From Polyangiaceae bacterium (GTDB lineage Bacteria; Myxococcota_A; Polyangia; Polyangiales; Polyangiaceae), in NCBI GenBank assembly GCA_025936045.1, contig JAICUB010000023.1, positions 46,109 through 110,108 of the forward strand: 64,000 bases of DNA. Direction: 5' to 3'. Made by a program: the position numbers and the translations under genes. Below the pieces are notes generated by a model. That model did not search any database. It saw nothing but the letters and a program-made list of their open reading frames with translations, and was not told the DNA's origin. Below are positions 40,766 to 49,822 of this stretch, piece by piece (position 1 is the stretch's first letter; each line of letters begins with the position of its first letter).

Positions 40766-41752
40766 CTACGGCTCGAAATCGGGCTTCGCCGTGCCTTGGG
40801 TCGGCTTGGGTGCTGGCGGCACTTCCGACCGTTCTGCGCCGGCTTTCGGCGCCGGTTTCGACGCTGGCTTTTCGGCGGCGGGCTTCGGTTCCGGCTTGGG
40901 CGCGGCGGCCTTGGGCGCCGGCTTCGGCTCGGGCGGCGGTTTCGGCGCGCGCGCGGCTTTCGCGGCGGGCGGCGTCGCTTTGCGGCCCTTTCTCTCGCCT
41001 TTTTCGCGCTTTTCGCTCTTCTCGTCGGAAGCTCTTTCGGGCGCGGTTTCGCTCGCCTTCTCGTTGTTCGGTGCGGCCGTTTCACCGAGCGCGGCGACGA
41101 CGGCGTCCAGCAGCTCCGAATTCGAATGCTCCGCGTCCTTGGCGCGCCCGACGAGTAGCTCGATGATCTTTTGGCCGTCGTTCAGATTTTTCTTCACGTC
41201 GGTGCGCTTGCCGGGCGCCGCGCCCGCGAAGGCCGCATCGAGGCCGTCCGTGAGCTCCGTGTCTTGCTTCGGGAGCGCGTCGAGCGACTTTTGCCAGCCC
41301 TCGATGGCGCCCTTGAGCTTGCCGATTTTAGCGAGCGCCTGCTCCAAGGCCTTCACGAACTCGGCGTCGTCGCCCGACGGACTGCCCGTGACCTTGAGCG
41401 AGACAGGCTCGTCCGGGTCGGCTCCGCGCAGGACGGTGAGCTTGATCTGCTTGCCGCCGAGCTCGGCCGCGCGCTTGCCGAGCGCCTCCTTGATCACGTC
41501 GGCGTCGAGGCCCACGTCGAGCGACTTTGCGAGCTCCTGGCGGGGCTCGGCGACGCGCTCGGGCGCGTCCTTGAGCTCGAGCTGCAGGTGGTAGAGCTCG
41601 ACGAAAAACGTGTCGTAGTCGGGATTACCGCTCGAGAAATAGCGCCCCTGCGCGACGTCGCTCGGCCCCGGATGCCCGAAGAACTGACACGCGGCGGGCC
41701 CGCACAAGAAAAGGGCCAAAATCAGCCTCGCTCGCCGTGCGGTCAGTGACAT
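40766..41752 (-). CDS. Lipoprotein with helical domain and long Lys/Pro/Ala tail
   Basis: A 328-residue lipoprotein from ATG 41752 (M-S-L-T-A-R-R-A-R-L-I-L-A-L-F-L), lipobox G-P-A-A-C (Cys22). The helical body (E-L-Y-H-L-Q-L-E-L-K-D-A, then E-F-V-K-A-L-E-Q-A-L-A-K-I) has no recognised domain. The C-terminal 100 residues are Glu/Lys then Pro/Lys/Ala repeats (P-K-P-A-P-K-A-A-A-P-K), a flexible positively charged tail like those that span or touch peptidoglycan. The start overlaps the end of the upstream GYF-like gene by 10 bp, so both are probably co-expressed. Confidence 0.75.
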   Translation of the reverse strand: MSLTARRARLILALFLCGPAACQFFGHPGPSDVAQGRYFSSGNPDYDTFFVELYHLQLELKDAPERVAEPRQELAKSLDVGLDADVIKEALGKRAAELGGKQIKLTVLRGADPDEPVSLKVTGSPSGDDAEFVKALEQALAKIGKLKGAIEGWQKSLDALPKQDTELTDGLDAAFAGAAPGKRTDVKKNLNDGQKIIELLVGRAKDAEHSNSELLDAVVAALGETAAPNNEKASETAPERASDEKSEKREKGERKGRKATPPAAKAARAPKPPPEPKPAPKAAAPKPEPKPAAEKPASKPAPKAGAERSEVPPAPKPTQGTAKPDFEP

Positions 41753-43875
41753 TCGAAGGTCGCTCCCCAGAGCTCGTCGTGGCCCGCCGTGGTTTGGATG
41801 AAGACCGAAAGCAGGCGCGACCCGCTCGACATGAGCGTGCCTTGGCCGGCGTTCGCGCCCTTCGGTGAGACGAGGCGCGCCTCTCCGACCGGCTCGAGAT
41901 TTTGGTTCAAGCGCTGCAGTCGCACCTCGTATGCGCCGGCGGCACCCTCCGTCCATTGCAGAACCCAGCCGTCGTCGCCGAGCGCCGTCACGGCGGGCGC
42001 GATGTTGCCGCCGCCCGAACCCCCCGCCGGCGTCGCGAACTGCCGCACGGTCGCGTTGCCCGAGCGCGGGACGCTCGCGAGCTGAACGCGCCATTCCGCG
42101 GTGTCCGAAGCGCGACCCGCGAACGCCAAGAGCCCACCGTTCGCGTTCGCGGCCGCGTCGGGCGTGCCGGAGAACTTCACGTCCGGCGCCGTCACCGGCG
42201 TCATGCGACCGCTCGTCGAGCCGTCGGGCGCGACCCAGGTGTAGAGCACCTGGCCTGACAGTCCGCCGCGCCGAAACGTGACGAGCGTGCCCGCGCTGCT
42301 CGACGCGATGCGCGGATCCGTCGTCTTGTCGCTCGCGGCTCCGGCGACGAGCACCGATGTTTTTCCGCCCGCCCGCCGGACGAGATCGGCGCCGGCGAAA
42401 CCGAGTGCCGTGCCGTCCGCCAGGGTGCGCCCGCCGCTGAGCTCGCCGCCCGCGCGATCGACGCCGAGCTCGATGCGCGTGCCCTTCACGAGGGGCACGC
42501 TGCTCCGCACGACAGCGTCGCCCGGCTGATCGGGGGTCCGTTCGGTGTCGAGCGTAGCGAGCCGGACCACGGCGCCCGCGGCCGTCTTCGGCGCCGAGGC
42601 GAAGCCGAGGGCGACGCGCTCACCACGCACGACTTCCGTGAGCACCGGTTGCACGCTACGTTCAGCGGTGACCGACAAACGCGCGGCGGGCGCGAGCAGC
42701 CGGCAACCGGGCGTTAGCGCAGCCGAAGCGGCGCTCGCGGACGCCGATGCGTCGCCGTTGGTTCCGGCGGAGCTATGGCCGCGCGTCGAGAACACGAGCG
42801 CACCCGTGACGAGCACGAGCAGCCCCGCTACGGCGAGCGCGAGTACGATGGCCACCGAACGCGGGATCGGCAAGGTGACCGCGCGGTCTCCGGGCAGCGC
42901 CGTGGGGACGTGCTCGAACGCGGCAGCGTTCAGCGACGCTACCGGATCCGCCGGTGGCGCCGACGGAGCGGTGCTCTCGAGCGTCGTGCTCGGCGGCGCC
43001 ACGTCGACGTGCTCGGCCCGGAACGCGGAGCTCTGCGGCGCGCTCGCTTGCCACTCGGCCCCCGGCACACTCCCGGCACCGCTCATGAGGCTCGCGGGTG
43101 GCCCGCCCGGCTCGGTCGCCGCGGCCTCCGTCGAAGCCGGCGCTGCCGCAGCCGCTCGCGCCGCGGCCGTGACCGCTCCCACGGGGAGCGGCGTGGCGGT
43201 GATCGACGGCACCTTTCGCTGCGTCGCGAGCTCCTCTTCGAGCTTCGACGTGCCGAGAGCCGGACCGACGGCGCGCGGTGGCGGCGGTACCGCGCCGGGC
43301 GGTCTCAGCGTCGTCATCGGCGCGGGCACGACCTCTTCGCCGCCGAGCGTCGGCAGAGCCGCACGCGCGGCCGCAGCGTTCGTCATCTGTTCACGTGGCG
43401 GCCCGAGGATGCTCGCTCCGCGCGGGCGTGTCGCTCCGGGAGACGTGGCTGCGACCGCTCCACTCGCCGTCGGCACGCGCGCTCCCGGAATTTCGAGCAG
43501 CTGGCGCTCGGGTTTCGCGCGCACCGGCGCGGGCGGCGGACGCGATGTTGCCGGGCCTTTGTTGCGCACGGGCGCCGGCGGCGGGCGCGACGGCCCCGCT
43601 GCTCCGCGTGCGGGCGCTGGCGCCGGCGCTGCCAGCGAGCCGGTAAGCTTCGGTGCTCGTGCGGGCTCGGCCGCGCCGGGCGGCAAGACGCCCTTGAGTT
43701 CGGTCACGCGCGAGGCGGGGAGCCACTCCCCCCAGCCGCTGCGCCACACCAGCGTCGTCGGCGGCAACCGTTCACCACGCAGTGCGAGCATCAACTCGCC
43801 TTTGGCTCCGGTGACCGTCTTGCCGTCCGGCGTGACCCACGACCAGCGGTTCGCGTCGTCCGAGGGTTCGCTCAT
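41743..43875 (-). CDS. GYF-like-domain membrane protein with beta-propeller-like exterior
   Basis: A 710-residue protein. Residues about 10-60 form a GYF_2-type module (W-S-W-V-T-P-D-G-K-T-V-T-G, then L-V-W-R-S-G-W-G-E-W-L-P-A-S). A Pro/Ala/Thr-rich stretch reaches about 330, followed by one membrane span (I-V-L-A-L-A-V-A-G-L-L-V-L-V-T-G-A). An about 330-residue exterior part follows, with repeated short beta strands and G-D-D-G/W-V-L-Q-W-T motifs like a beta-propeller. GYF_2 modules often sit in bacterial membrane proteins as cytoplasmic sensors. It heads the pair with the 41752 lipoprotein. Confidence 0.75.
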   Translation of the reverse strand: MSEPSDDANRWSWVTPDGKTVTGAKGELMLALRGERLPPTTLVWRSGWGEWLPASRVTELKGVLPPGAAEPARAPKLTGSLAAPAPAPARGAAGPSRPPPAPVRNKGPATSRPPPAPVRAKPERQLLEIPGARVPTASGAVAATSPGATRPRGASILGPPREQMTNAAAARAALPTLGGEEVVPAPMTTLRPPGAVPPPPRAVGPALGTSKLEEELATQRKVPSITATPLPVGAVTAAARAAAAAPASTEAAATEPGGPPASLMSGAGSVPGAEWQASAPQSSAFRAEHVDVAPPSTTLESTAPSAPPADPVASLNAAAFEHVPTALPGDRAVTLPIPRSVAIVLALAVAGLLVLVTGALVFSTRGHSSAGTNGDASASASAASAALTPGCRLLAPAARLSVTAERSVQPVLTEVVRGERVALGFASAPKTAAGAVVRLATLDTERTPDQPGDAVVRSSVPLVKGTRIELGVDRAGGELSGGRTLADGTALGFAGADLVRRAGGKTSVLVAGAASDKTTDPRIASSSAGTLVTFRRGGLSGQVLYTWVAPDGSTSGRMTPVTAPDVKFSGTPDAAANANGGLLAFAGRASDTAEWRVQLASVPRSGNATVRQFATPAGGSGGGNIAPAVTALGDDGWVLQWTEGAAGAYEVRLQRLNQNLEPVGEARLVSPKGANAGQGTLMSSGSRLLSVFIQTTAGHDELWGATFECH

Positions 43876-43947
43876 CGAAAGGGCGACGATATCACCACCG
43901 CCGAGCCTTTGAAGCCAGGTTCGAAGTCGACAAAAGCTTGAATCTTC

Positions 43948-44631
43948 TCAGAATTTTCCTTCCGTGCGGGCGAGGGCGGCCACCAACACGACGCGGGAGC
44001 CCGCTTGGCGCAGTGCGTCCACGCAGGCGCGCGCGGTGGCTCCGGTCGTCACCACGTCATCGACGAGCACGACGGGCCGCCGGGGTGCGGCGGTGCGCAC
44101 GCGAAAAGCACCGTGCACGTTCTCGCCGCGCGCTCGGCGATGGAGCGCGGCTTGTTGCTCCGTTGCGCGGGTGCGCTCGAGCGCACGGGGGCTCACGCGA
44201 GCGCCGAGCTCACGAGCGAGCGTTTGCGCCAAGAGGGCGCTCTGGTTGTACCCGCGTTCGACCAGCCGCGCGCGATGGAGCGGCACCGGCACGAACAGCG
44301 CCTGCTCGAGCCCGAAGTACGCGAGCCGCGCTCCGAGCAGCCGCGCGAGCTCGGGCGCGAGCTCCGAATGACCCTCGAATTTGAAGCGGCGGATCGCCGG
44401 AGCGAGCGGTGATTGGTACACGCCCGCGGCGACGAACGGCACGCCGTCGAGGCCCCACGGCAGCGCCGGCGCCGGTTCACCGCACGTGAGGCAGAAGGGC
44501 GGCTTGCCGGCGCGCGGGCCCGCGCACGCCGCGCAACTCGGCGGCGCGAAGAGATCGAGCGCGCGATCGCGGCAGGCGCCGAACAGCGCGGAAAGTCGAG
44601 TGAGTCCGTCTTTCATTCGGGGCGTCGCCAC
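43948..44631 (-). CDS. comF: ComF-family phosphoribosyltransferase-like protein
   Basis: A 227-residue protein. An N-terminal Cys4 zinc site (C-A-A-C ... C-L-T-C-G) is followed by the PRTase fold with the PRPP-binding signature V-V-L-V-D-D-V-V-T-T-G-A-T near residue 190. Y-N-Q-S-A-L-L-A is the ComF box. ComF proteins are linked to natural transformation and replication restart in other bacteria. No other competence genes are adjacent, so that role is inferred from the family. It is a lone minus-strand gene between the GYF-like protein and the Nudix gene. Confidence 0.9.
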   Translation of the reverse strand: MATPRMKDGLTRLSALFGACRDRALDLFAPPSCAACAGPRAGKPPFCLTCGEPAPALPWGLDGVPFVAAGVYQSPLAPAIRRFKFEGHSELAPELARLLGARLAYFGLEQALFVPVPLHRARLVERGYNQSALLAQTLARELGARVSPRALERTRATEQQAALHRRARGENVHGAFRVRTAAPRRPVVLVDDVVTTGATARACVDALRQAGSRVVLVAALARTEGKF

Positions 44632-44694
44632 GCTCGGGTGCGTGTTCCGTCACCGAATCGGTCGCGCGCCGCGCCGGTTGCGCGCTCGGGGCTT

Positions 44695-45090
44695 TTACAC
44701 GCCGAGGAGCTTGCTCATCGAGAGCTCGTCGGCGGGAGTGAAGGGGAAGCGCTCGAACTCCGAGCTTCGCACCCAGCGGAAGTCGTTGACGTTCACGCGG
44801 GCGGGCTCGCCGCTCGAGAGCTCACACTCGTAAAGAAAGAGGTCGACCGCGTACTTCTCGTACGGGTGCGTGACGAAGCTGATGAGTTGCCCCGGTTCGA
44901 TGCTCACGCCGAGCCGGTGCAAGAGCTCGCGCTTGAGCGCGCTCGCGTCCGTCTCGCCGGCCTCGACCCGGCCGCCCGGGAATTCCCAGAGCAGCGGTAA
45001 CACCGCGCTCGCTCGACGTTGTGTGATGAGATAGCGACCGTCGCGCTCGATCACGGCCGCGACGACGCGAATCGTGGGCCGCGGGCTCAC
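44695..45090 (-). CDS. Nudix-domain protein with altered Nudix box (MutT-like)
   Basis: A 131-residue single Nudix domain like MutT and (d)CTP/8-oxo-dGTPases (R-V-V-A-A-V-I-E-R-D-G-R-Y-L-I-T-Q-R). The Nudix box reads G-G-R-V-E-A-G-E ... R-E-L-L-H-R-L-G-V. The consensus R-E-x-x-E-E-x-G keeps its R-E, but the two following glutamates are His-Arg. Since one of these binds catalytic metal in classic members, activity may be altered or lost. It starts 10 bp after the stop of the FHA gene (45101), so co-transcription is likely. Confidence 0.85.
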   Translation of the reverse strand: MSPRPTIRVVAAVIERDGRYLITQRRASAVLPLLWEFPGGRVEAGETDASALKRELLHRLGVSIEPGQLISFVTHPYEKYAVDLFLYECELSSGEPARVNVNDFRWVRSSEFERFPFTPADELSMSKLLGV

Positions 45091-45100
45091 GAGGACCGCG

Positions 45101-46147
45101 TCACAAATCCACCCGGAAGAGCTGCTGTCCCATGAGCAGGATGTCGCCGCCGCCCACGTTCCGTTCGGAGCCCAGGCGGACGAAGCTGCCGTTCGAGCTG
45201 CCGAGATCCGTGAGGTAGACGGCGCCGTCCGGCGCGCGCGCGATCTGGCAATGAAGCCCCGAGACGTAGCCGTCTTCGGAGAACAGAATGTCGCCTCGCT
45301 CGCGACCGCAGTGCACGCCCCGTTCCGGGATGGGGAACGCGTTGCCCGTCGTGTCCCGGCCGATCACGAGCGCGAGCCGCCCGATGTAGCCCTTCGCCGG
45401 GCTCCCGAAGCGCTCGACGCCGTCGGCCGAGGTGCCCTGGCCGCGGAGCTCTTCGAAACGAATGATTTCCTGGCCGATGCGGAAGACGTCGCCGTATTCG
45501 AGCCGGTTCGGCTCCTGCGGCTTGAGCTTCATGTAAACGCCGTTGAGCGAGCCCTCGTCCCTGATCGAGAGCTGCCCGCCGCGACGCGAGAACGTCGCGT
45601 GCCGCGGGGAGAGGTAGCTGTCACCCGCGAAGATCGAGCCTGTATCACGGCCGACCGTGACGCTCGGCCCGTCGGGCAAACGGAACTGACCGGCTTCCGT
45701 GCCGTCGGCGCGCAGAGCCGTGAGCGTGATGGGACGTGCGCCGCTCGGCGCGGCGGCGACGGGAGCGGCACCGGCGGGTACGGCTTGCGCACCCGAGAGC
45801 GCCGACAAGTTGTAGCCGCACGATGCGCAGAACCGGTTGCCGGGGATGTTCGAGTGTCCGCATTGCGGGCACGTTACGGTCGCTGCGACGGTGGGTGCCG
45901 GCGCGGCTCCGACCGGTACCGCGGGCGCTGCGGCCGCCGGCTGTTGCGACGGACGAGGTGCCGCGGCAACGGGTGCGGCCGCGGCGGGCGCGCCCGAGCG
46001 CGCTTGAACGGCGGGGACCCCTTGCGGCGGCGTATTCGAAGTGAACGGCTTCGCGGCGCCGCCGCCCCGCGGCAGCTCGGCCCCACACCCCAGGCAAAAC
46101 TTGTAGTGGTCCTGGTTCTCCTTGCCGCACTTCGGACAGGTAATCAC
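45101..46147 (-). CDS. Zinc-ribbon and twin-FHA-domain protein
   Basis: A 348-residue protein. Two N-terminal zinc ribbons: C-P-K-C-G ... C-L-G-C-G (4-22) and C-P-Q-C-G ... C-A-S-C-G (near 98-115), joined by Pro/Ala linkers. Two FHA domains follow, about 145-235 (S-V-T-V-G-R-D, L-S-P-R-H-A-T-F, S-L-N-G-V-Y) and about 255-345 (G-R-E-R-G-D-I-L-F, V-S-G-L-H-C-Q-I, L-G-S-S-N-G-S-F). FHA domains read phosphothreonine, so this is an adaptor probably downstream of Ser/Thr kinases encoded elsewhere. It is first in an operon with the Nudix gene. Confidence 0.9.
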   Translation of the reverse strand: MITCPKCGKENQDHYKFCLGCGAELPRGGGAAKPFTSNTPPQGVPAVQARSGAPAAAAPVAAAPRPSQQPAAAAPAVPVGAAPAPTVAATVTCPQCGHSNIPGNRFCASCGYNLSALSGAQAVPAGAAPVAAAPSGARPITLTALRADGTEAGQFRLPDGPSVTVGRDTGSIFAGDSYLSPRHATFSRRGGQLSIRDEGSLNGVYMKLKPQEPNRLEYGDVFRIGQEIIRFEELRGQGTSADGVERFGSPAKGYIGRLALVIGRDTTGNAFPIPERGVHCGRERGDILFSEDGYVSGLHCQIARAPDGAVYLTDLGSSNGSFVRLGSERNVGGGDILLMGQQLFRVDL

Positions 46148-46352
46148 TGTTGGGCCTCCGACCGCCGACGCGAGTGGCTGGCGGCCCGCCGCCGGATCCT
46201 CTGCGCGTCAGTGCGGGATCTACCCATGCTCGCTTCGACTGGTCAAGAGCAGCTTCGCTCCGCTCGCCCGGGAGCTTTGCGCTTCCTTGGCGGCGCCGCG
46301 TCACTCCGCGCGCGCCCGCAAGGCAATCTTGCTACGGCATCCATTCGGTCGG

Positions 46353-46949
46353 TCAGCCGAGGAACGCGAGTGCCTCCTTCAAAAGCTCACCGATCGGCAC
46401 GTGTTCGACCTTCGAGCCGAGCCCCTCGACCGCCCGCTCGGCCTCGCTCGCTCTGTACCCCATGTTCGTGAGCGCGCTCATCAAGCGGAGCTTTGCGTCG
46501 GAGGTGGGCGTGCGTGGGGGCGCCGCCGGGTCGTCCGTCATCAGGGCGGGCAGTTTGTCCTTGAGCTCGAGCACGAACCGCTCGGCCGTTTTCTTCCCGA
46601 TGCCCGGCACCTTCGAAAGCCGGGCGAGGTCGCCGGCGTGCACGGCGCTTCCGAGCTCACTCACCGAGAGCGCGCTCAAGACGCCCAGTGCGGTCTTCGG
46701 GCCGACGTTCGGGACGCCGAGCAGCACGCGGAAGGTCCGGCGCTCGAGCTCGGTGGCGAAACCGAAGAGATCGAGCGCGTCTTCACGCACGTGCGTGTGC
46801 ACGAAGAGCTCGAGCTCGTCACCGTCGAAGTGCGCTCTCCCCGCGGTGCCGAGCGGCGCGTTGACCTCGTAGCCGACGCCGTTCACGGCGACGAGGAGCG
46901 CGCCCGTGGGCTCTTCCGCCACGACGCGTCCGCGGAGCCAACCGATCAT
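46353..46949 (-). CDS. ruvA: Holliday junction ATP-dependent helicase subunit RuvA
   Basis: A 198-residue protein of typical length. OB-fold domain from M-I-G-W-L-R-G-R-V through L-F-V-H-T-H-V-R-E-D-A. The twin HhH domain has G-V-P-N-V-G-P-K-T-A-L and V-P-G-I-G-K-K-T-A-E-R, with D-A-L-D-L-F-G-F before it. The C-terminal domain (about 150-198) has A-L-T-N-M-G-Y-R-A-S-E-A. It binds Holliday junctions with RuvB. ruvB and ruvC are not adjacent. ATG 46949 is the first start of the conserved N-terminus. Confidence 0.97.
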   Translation of the reverse strand: MIGWLRGRVVAEEPTGALLVAVNGVGYEVNAPLGTAGRAHFDGDELELFVHTHVREDALDLFGFATELERRTFRVLLGVPNVGPKTALGVLSALSVSELGSAVHAGDLARLSKVPGIGKKTAERFVLELKDKLPALMTDDPAAPPRTPTSDAKLRLMSALTNMGYRASEAERAVEGLGSKVEHVPIGELLKEALAFLG

Positions 46950-47009
46950 GCGTCACCAGTATACGTAGGTCGGCGCGAGCCGCGCCCGGTTTCGTGCTAT
47001 CGCTCCGCC

Positions 47010-47333
47010 GTGCTCGCCGTGCGAACCGACTCGCTCCGGCTCCGCCGCTTCGCGCGCGCGGTGCTTGCGGGGGCATCGGGTGCCGCCTTCGCCCTCGTCC
47101 TCGCTTGCTGCGGCGGGTCTTCGAGCGAAACGCCGCCGCCGCTCGAGCCGTCTCCGGCGAACGTGCACTACGATCGCGCCGCGACGACGCTCCCCGGCGA
47201 GCTCGGCACTCCGACGCGCCCGGTGCAAGCCGAGCCGACCACACCCGCGCCGGCTCCCACGCCTTTTCACCCGCAGCAGGGTGGTGCGCCGGCGGCGTCG
47301 CCGTTTCAGCACCGCGCCGCGCCGCCCCGCTGA
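47010..47333 (+). CDS. Short Pro-rich lipoprotein
   Basis: A 107-residue lipoprotein from GTG 47010 (GTG 47019 possible): signal A-V-L-A-G-A-S-G-A-A-F-A-L-V, lipobox L-V-L-A-C, then C-G-G-S-S-S-E-T. The mature part is a low-complexity Pro/Ala/Thr/Gln chain (P-T-T-P-A-P-A-P-T-P) with no fold expected. It is divergent from ruvA (60 bp gap). Function unknown, probably a surface spacer. Confidence 0.6.
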   Translation: MLAVRTDSLRLRRFARAVLAGASGAAFALVLACCGGSSSETPPPLEPSPANVHYDRAATTLPGELGTPTRPVQAEPTTPAPAPTPFHPQQGGAPAASPFQHRAAPPR

Positions 47334-47371
47334 GGCGCTGCCGGCCTTCTCTGCGCTGACGTTCGCGCGGC

Positions 47372-48271
47372 TCAGAAGCGCGAGTTCAGCGCGACGCCGT
47401 AGAACCCGGGCGCGACGGTCGGCGTCACCACGGCTGTCGTGCTCTTCGACGGCGAGCTCGCGACGAAATACCAGATCAGCCCCCCGGCGAGGATCGGCAG
47501 CCCGACGAGCGACGTGATGCCGCCCGCCGTTTCACGCCCGGCGGCCTTGTTGGCCGGCCCGTAGTCGTAGCCGCGCGGGCACATGTTGTGCTCCTCTCCG
47601 CACGTCTTCTCGAACTCTTTCACCTTGTTGGCGTTGTCGAGGTAAATGAGCCCGCCGACGACGAAGACCGCCGCGCCGACGCCCGCCACGACGAGCGGCA
47701 AGACCTGCGGCGACTTCGGATGCTCCGAGAGATTGACGGGGCCTTGCCGCTGCTCGGCAGGCTTCGCGGGAGCCGTCTGGGTGGGGCCCGGCGGCGGAGG
47801 CGCGGCCGGTGGAGGCGGCGCTTGTTCCGAGTCGAGCTGCTTCTTCAGCACCTCGATGCGACGCTGGATCTGTGCGCGCTCGGGCGAGTTCGGCTCTCGC
47901 TCGAGGAAGGTCTCGAGCGATACGACGGCTTGCCGCTTCTGGCCGTTCAGCTCGTAGGCGCGTGCCAGGTTGAGGAGCAGGGGGTGCGCCGTACAATCGC
48001 GCCTGAACGCGTCCTCCCAGTACAGAATCGCGCGGGGGTAGTCCGCCTCGTTGAACGAGACGTTACCTGCCTGAAAGGCCGCCTTGGCGGCCGTGAGATC
48101 CGCGTCGCTCGCCTCGTGCGTACACTCGGCGTAGGGGTGCGTTTCCTCCGCGGCGAACGCGCGGCTCGGCGCGAGGGCCGCGAGCCCGGCGAAGACGGCG
48201 CTCACGCGGTAGTGCCGGAAGCCTTGGAAGCCGAGTGACCTCGATGGAGCCACGGACTCCCTTGGTAGCAT
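47372..48271 (-). CDS. Secreted TPR protein with C-terminal membrane spans
   Basis: A 299-residue protein with a signal peptide ending near A-F-A-A. Mature TPR-like helices follow ([21 protein letters not shown], then [17 protein letters not shown]). A Pro-rich spacer ([12 protein letters not shown]) leads to a membrane segment ([19 protein letters not shown]) and a second ([20 protein letters not shown]). This arrangement recurs in myxobacterial envelope proteins. It is divergent from the NtrC gene at 48374. Confidence 0.78.
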   Translation of the reverse strand: MLPRESVAPSRSLGFQGFRHYRVSAVFAGLAALAPSRAFAAEETHPYAECTHEASDADLTAAKAAFQAGNVSFNEADYPRAILYWEDAFRRDCTAHPLLLNLARAYELNGQKRQAVVSLETFLEREPNSPERAQIQRRIEVLKKQLDSEQAPPPPAAPPPPGPTQTAPAKPAEQRQGPVNLSEHPKSPQVLPLVVAGVGAAVFVVGGLIYLDNANKVKEFEKTCGEEHNMCPRGYDYGPANKAAGRETAGGITSLVGLPILAGGLIWYFVASSPSKSTTAVVTPTVAPGFYGVALNSRF

Positions 48272-48373
48272 GAAAAGGACCCCTTGTGCCGAGCGGGGAT
48301 CCGCGTTCTCTTCCGCGGAGCGACCCGAGTCACTTCGCTAACTGCGGCCGCCGCTCGAGCGACGACCGTGTCG

Positions 48374-49822
48374 ATGAGTCCGATGCTGCCCGAGCGGAAA
48401 CAGATCCTGGTCGTCGACGACGAGCCGAATCTCCGGCGCGTGCTCCGCGCGCAGCTCGAGCGTGACGGCTACGACGTACACACGGCGGAGGACGGCGAGC
48501 AAGCGCTCGCGTTGCTCCACGAGCATCACATCGATCTCGTGATCACCGACCTTCGCATGCCGAAGCTCGACGGCATGGAGCTCCTGCGCCGCGTGACGGC
48601 GCTCGAGGATCCGATGCCCGTCGTCATGATCACGGCGCACGGCACGGTCGATACCGCGGTCGAAGCCCTCAAGACGGGCGCGTTCGACTACATCACCAAG
48701 CCCTTCGATCAGGAGGACGTGCGCACCATCGTGCGCAAGGCCGTCCGGACACAGGACCTCTCTGCGACGGAGGCGTCGCGGCCGTCGCTCGTCGCCGGGC
48801 TCGAGGGCGGACGCTACGGCATCATCGGGCAGAGCCCGAGCCTGCTCGATCTCTACGCCGTCCTCGATCGCGTCGCCGACACGCCGACCACCGTGCTCGT
48901 GACGGGTGAGAGCGGCACGGGCAAGGAGCTCGTCGCGCGCGCGCTGCACGAGAACTCGTCGCGCCGCGACAAGCCGTTCATCAAGGTGAACTGCGCCGCC
49001 ATCCCGCGCGACCTGATGGAGAGCGAGCTCTTCGGCTACGAGCGCGGCGCGTTCACGGGCGCCGTCGGGTCGAAGCCCGGCCGCTTCGAGCTCGCGAGCG
49101 GCGGCACGCTGTTCCTCGACGAAATCGGCTCGATTCCGGTCGAAATGCAGGTGAAGCTCTTGCGCGCGTTGCAGGAGAGCGAGTTCGAGCGCGTGGGCGG
49201 CGTGCGCACGATCCGCGTCGACGTGCGCCTCGTCGCGGCCACCAACACGGACTTGAAGAAGGAGATCGCGGCGGGCGCCTTCCGCGAGGATCTCTACTAT
49301 CGCCTGAACGTCGTGCCGATGCGCTTGCCGCCGCTGCGCGAACGGCGCGAAGACATCCCGCTGCTCGTCTCGCACTTCGTGCGAAAGTTCGACGCGCGCC
49401 TGCGCAAGAACGTGACGGGCATCGAGCCCGACGCGCTGAACGCGCTGCTCGAGCACCCGTGGCCCGGCAACATCCGCGAGCTCGAAAACGTGATCGAGCG
49501 CGCCGTTTTGTTCTGCGACGGAGACGCGCTCCGGGCGTCCGATCTTCCGAGCGAGCTTCATCGCACGCCCGAGCCGCCGCAAGCCGTGGCGAGCGCGGCC
49601 AGGCCTGCCGCCGCCACCAGCCCGGGGGCGACCGACGGCTTGAAGGAGCAGGTGAAAGCGGCCATGAGCCGGCTCGAGCGCGAGCTCATCGTGAAGGCGC
49701 TCGAGCAGACGGGCGGTAACGTCACCCACGCCGCGCGCCTGCTCAAGATTTCGCGCAAGGGCCTGCAGCTCAAGATGAAGGAGCTCGGCCTGCGCGAACG
49801 CGACGAGCGACTGGACTCGTGA
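48374..49822 (+). CDS. Sigma-54 response regulator (NtrC family), second copy
   Basis: A 482-residue regulator from ATG 48374 (GTG 48368 possible). The receiver has Asp59 in V-I-T-D-L-R-M-P. The AAA+ domain has Walker A G-E-S-G-T-G-K-E at 178-185 and G-A-F-T-G-A at 225-230, both intact. The Fis-type helix-turn-helix is at the end ([17 protein letters not shown]). No histidine kinase is adjacent, so its sensor is elsewhere. The stop overlaps the start of the SUMF1-like lipoprotein gene (GTGA), which is probably co-translated. Confidence 0.95.
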   Translation: MSPMLPERKQILVVDDEPNLRRVLRAQLERDGYDVHTAEDGEQALALLHEHHIDLVITDLRMPKLDGMELLRRVTALEDPMPVVMITAHGTVDTAVEALKTGAFDYITKPFDQEDVRTIVRKAVRTQDLSATEASRPSLVAGLEGGRYGIIGQSPSLLDLYAVLDRVADTPTTVLVTGESGTGKELVARALHENSSRRDKPFIKVNCAAIPRDLMESELFGYERGAFTGAVGSKPGRFELASGGTLFLDEIGSIPVEMQVKLLRALQESEFERVGGVRTIRVDVRLVAATNTDLKKEIAAGAFREDLYYRLNVVPMRLPPLRERREDIPLLVSHFVRKFDARLRKNVTGIEPDALNALLEHPWPGNIRELENVIERAVLFCDGDALRASDLPSELHRTPEPPQAVASAARPAAATSPGATDGLKEQVKAAMSRLERELIVKALEQTGGNVTHAARLLKISRKGLQLKMKELGLRERDERLDS

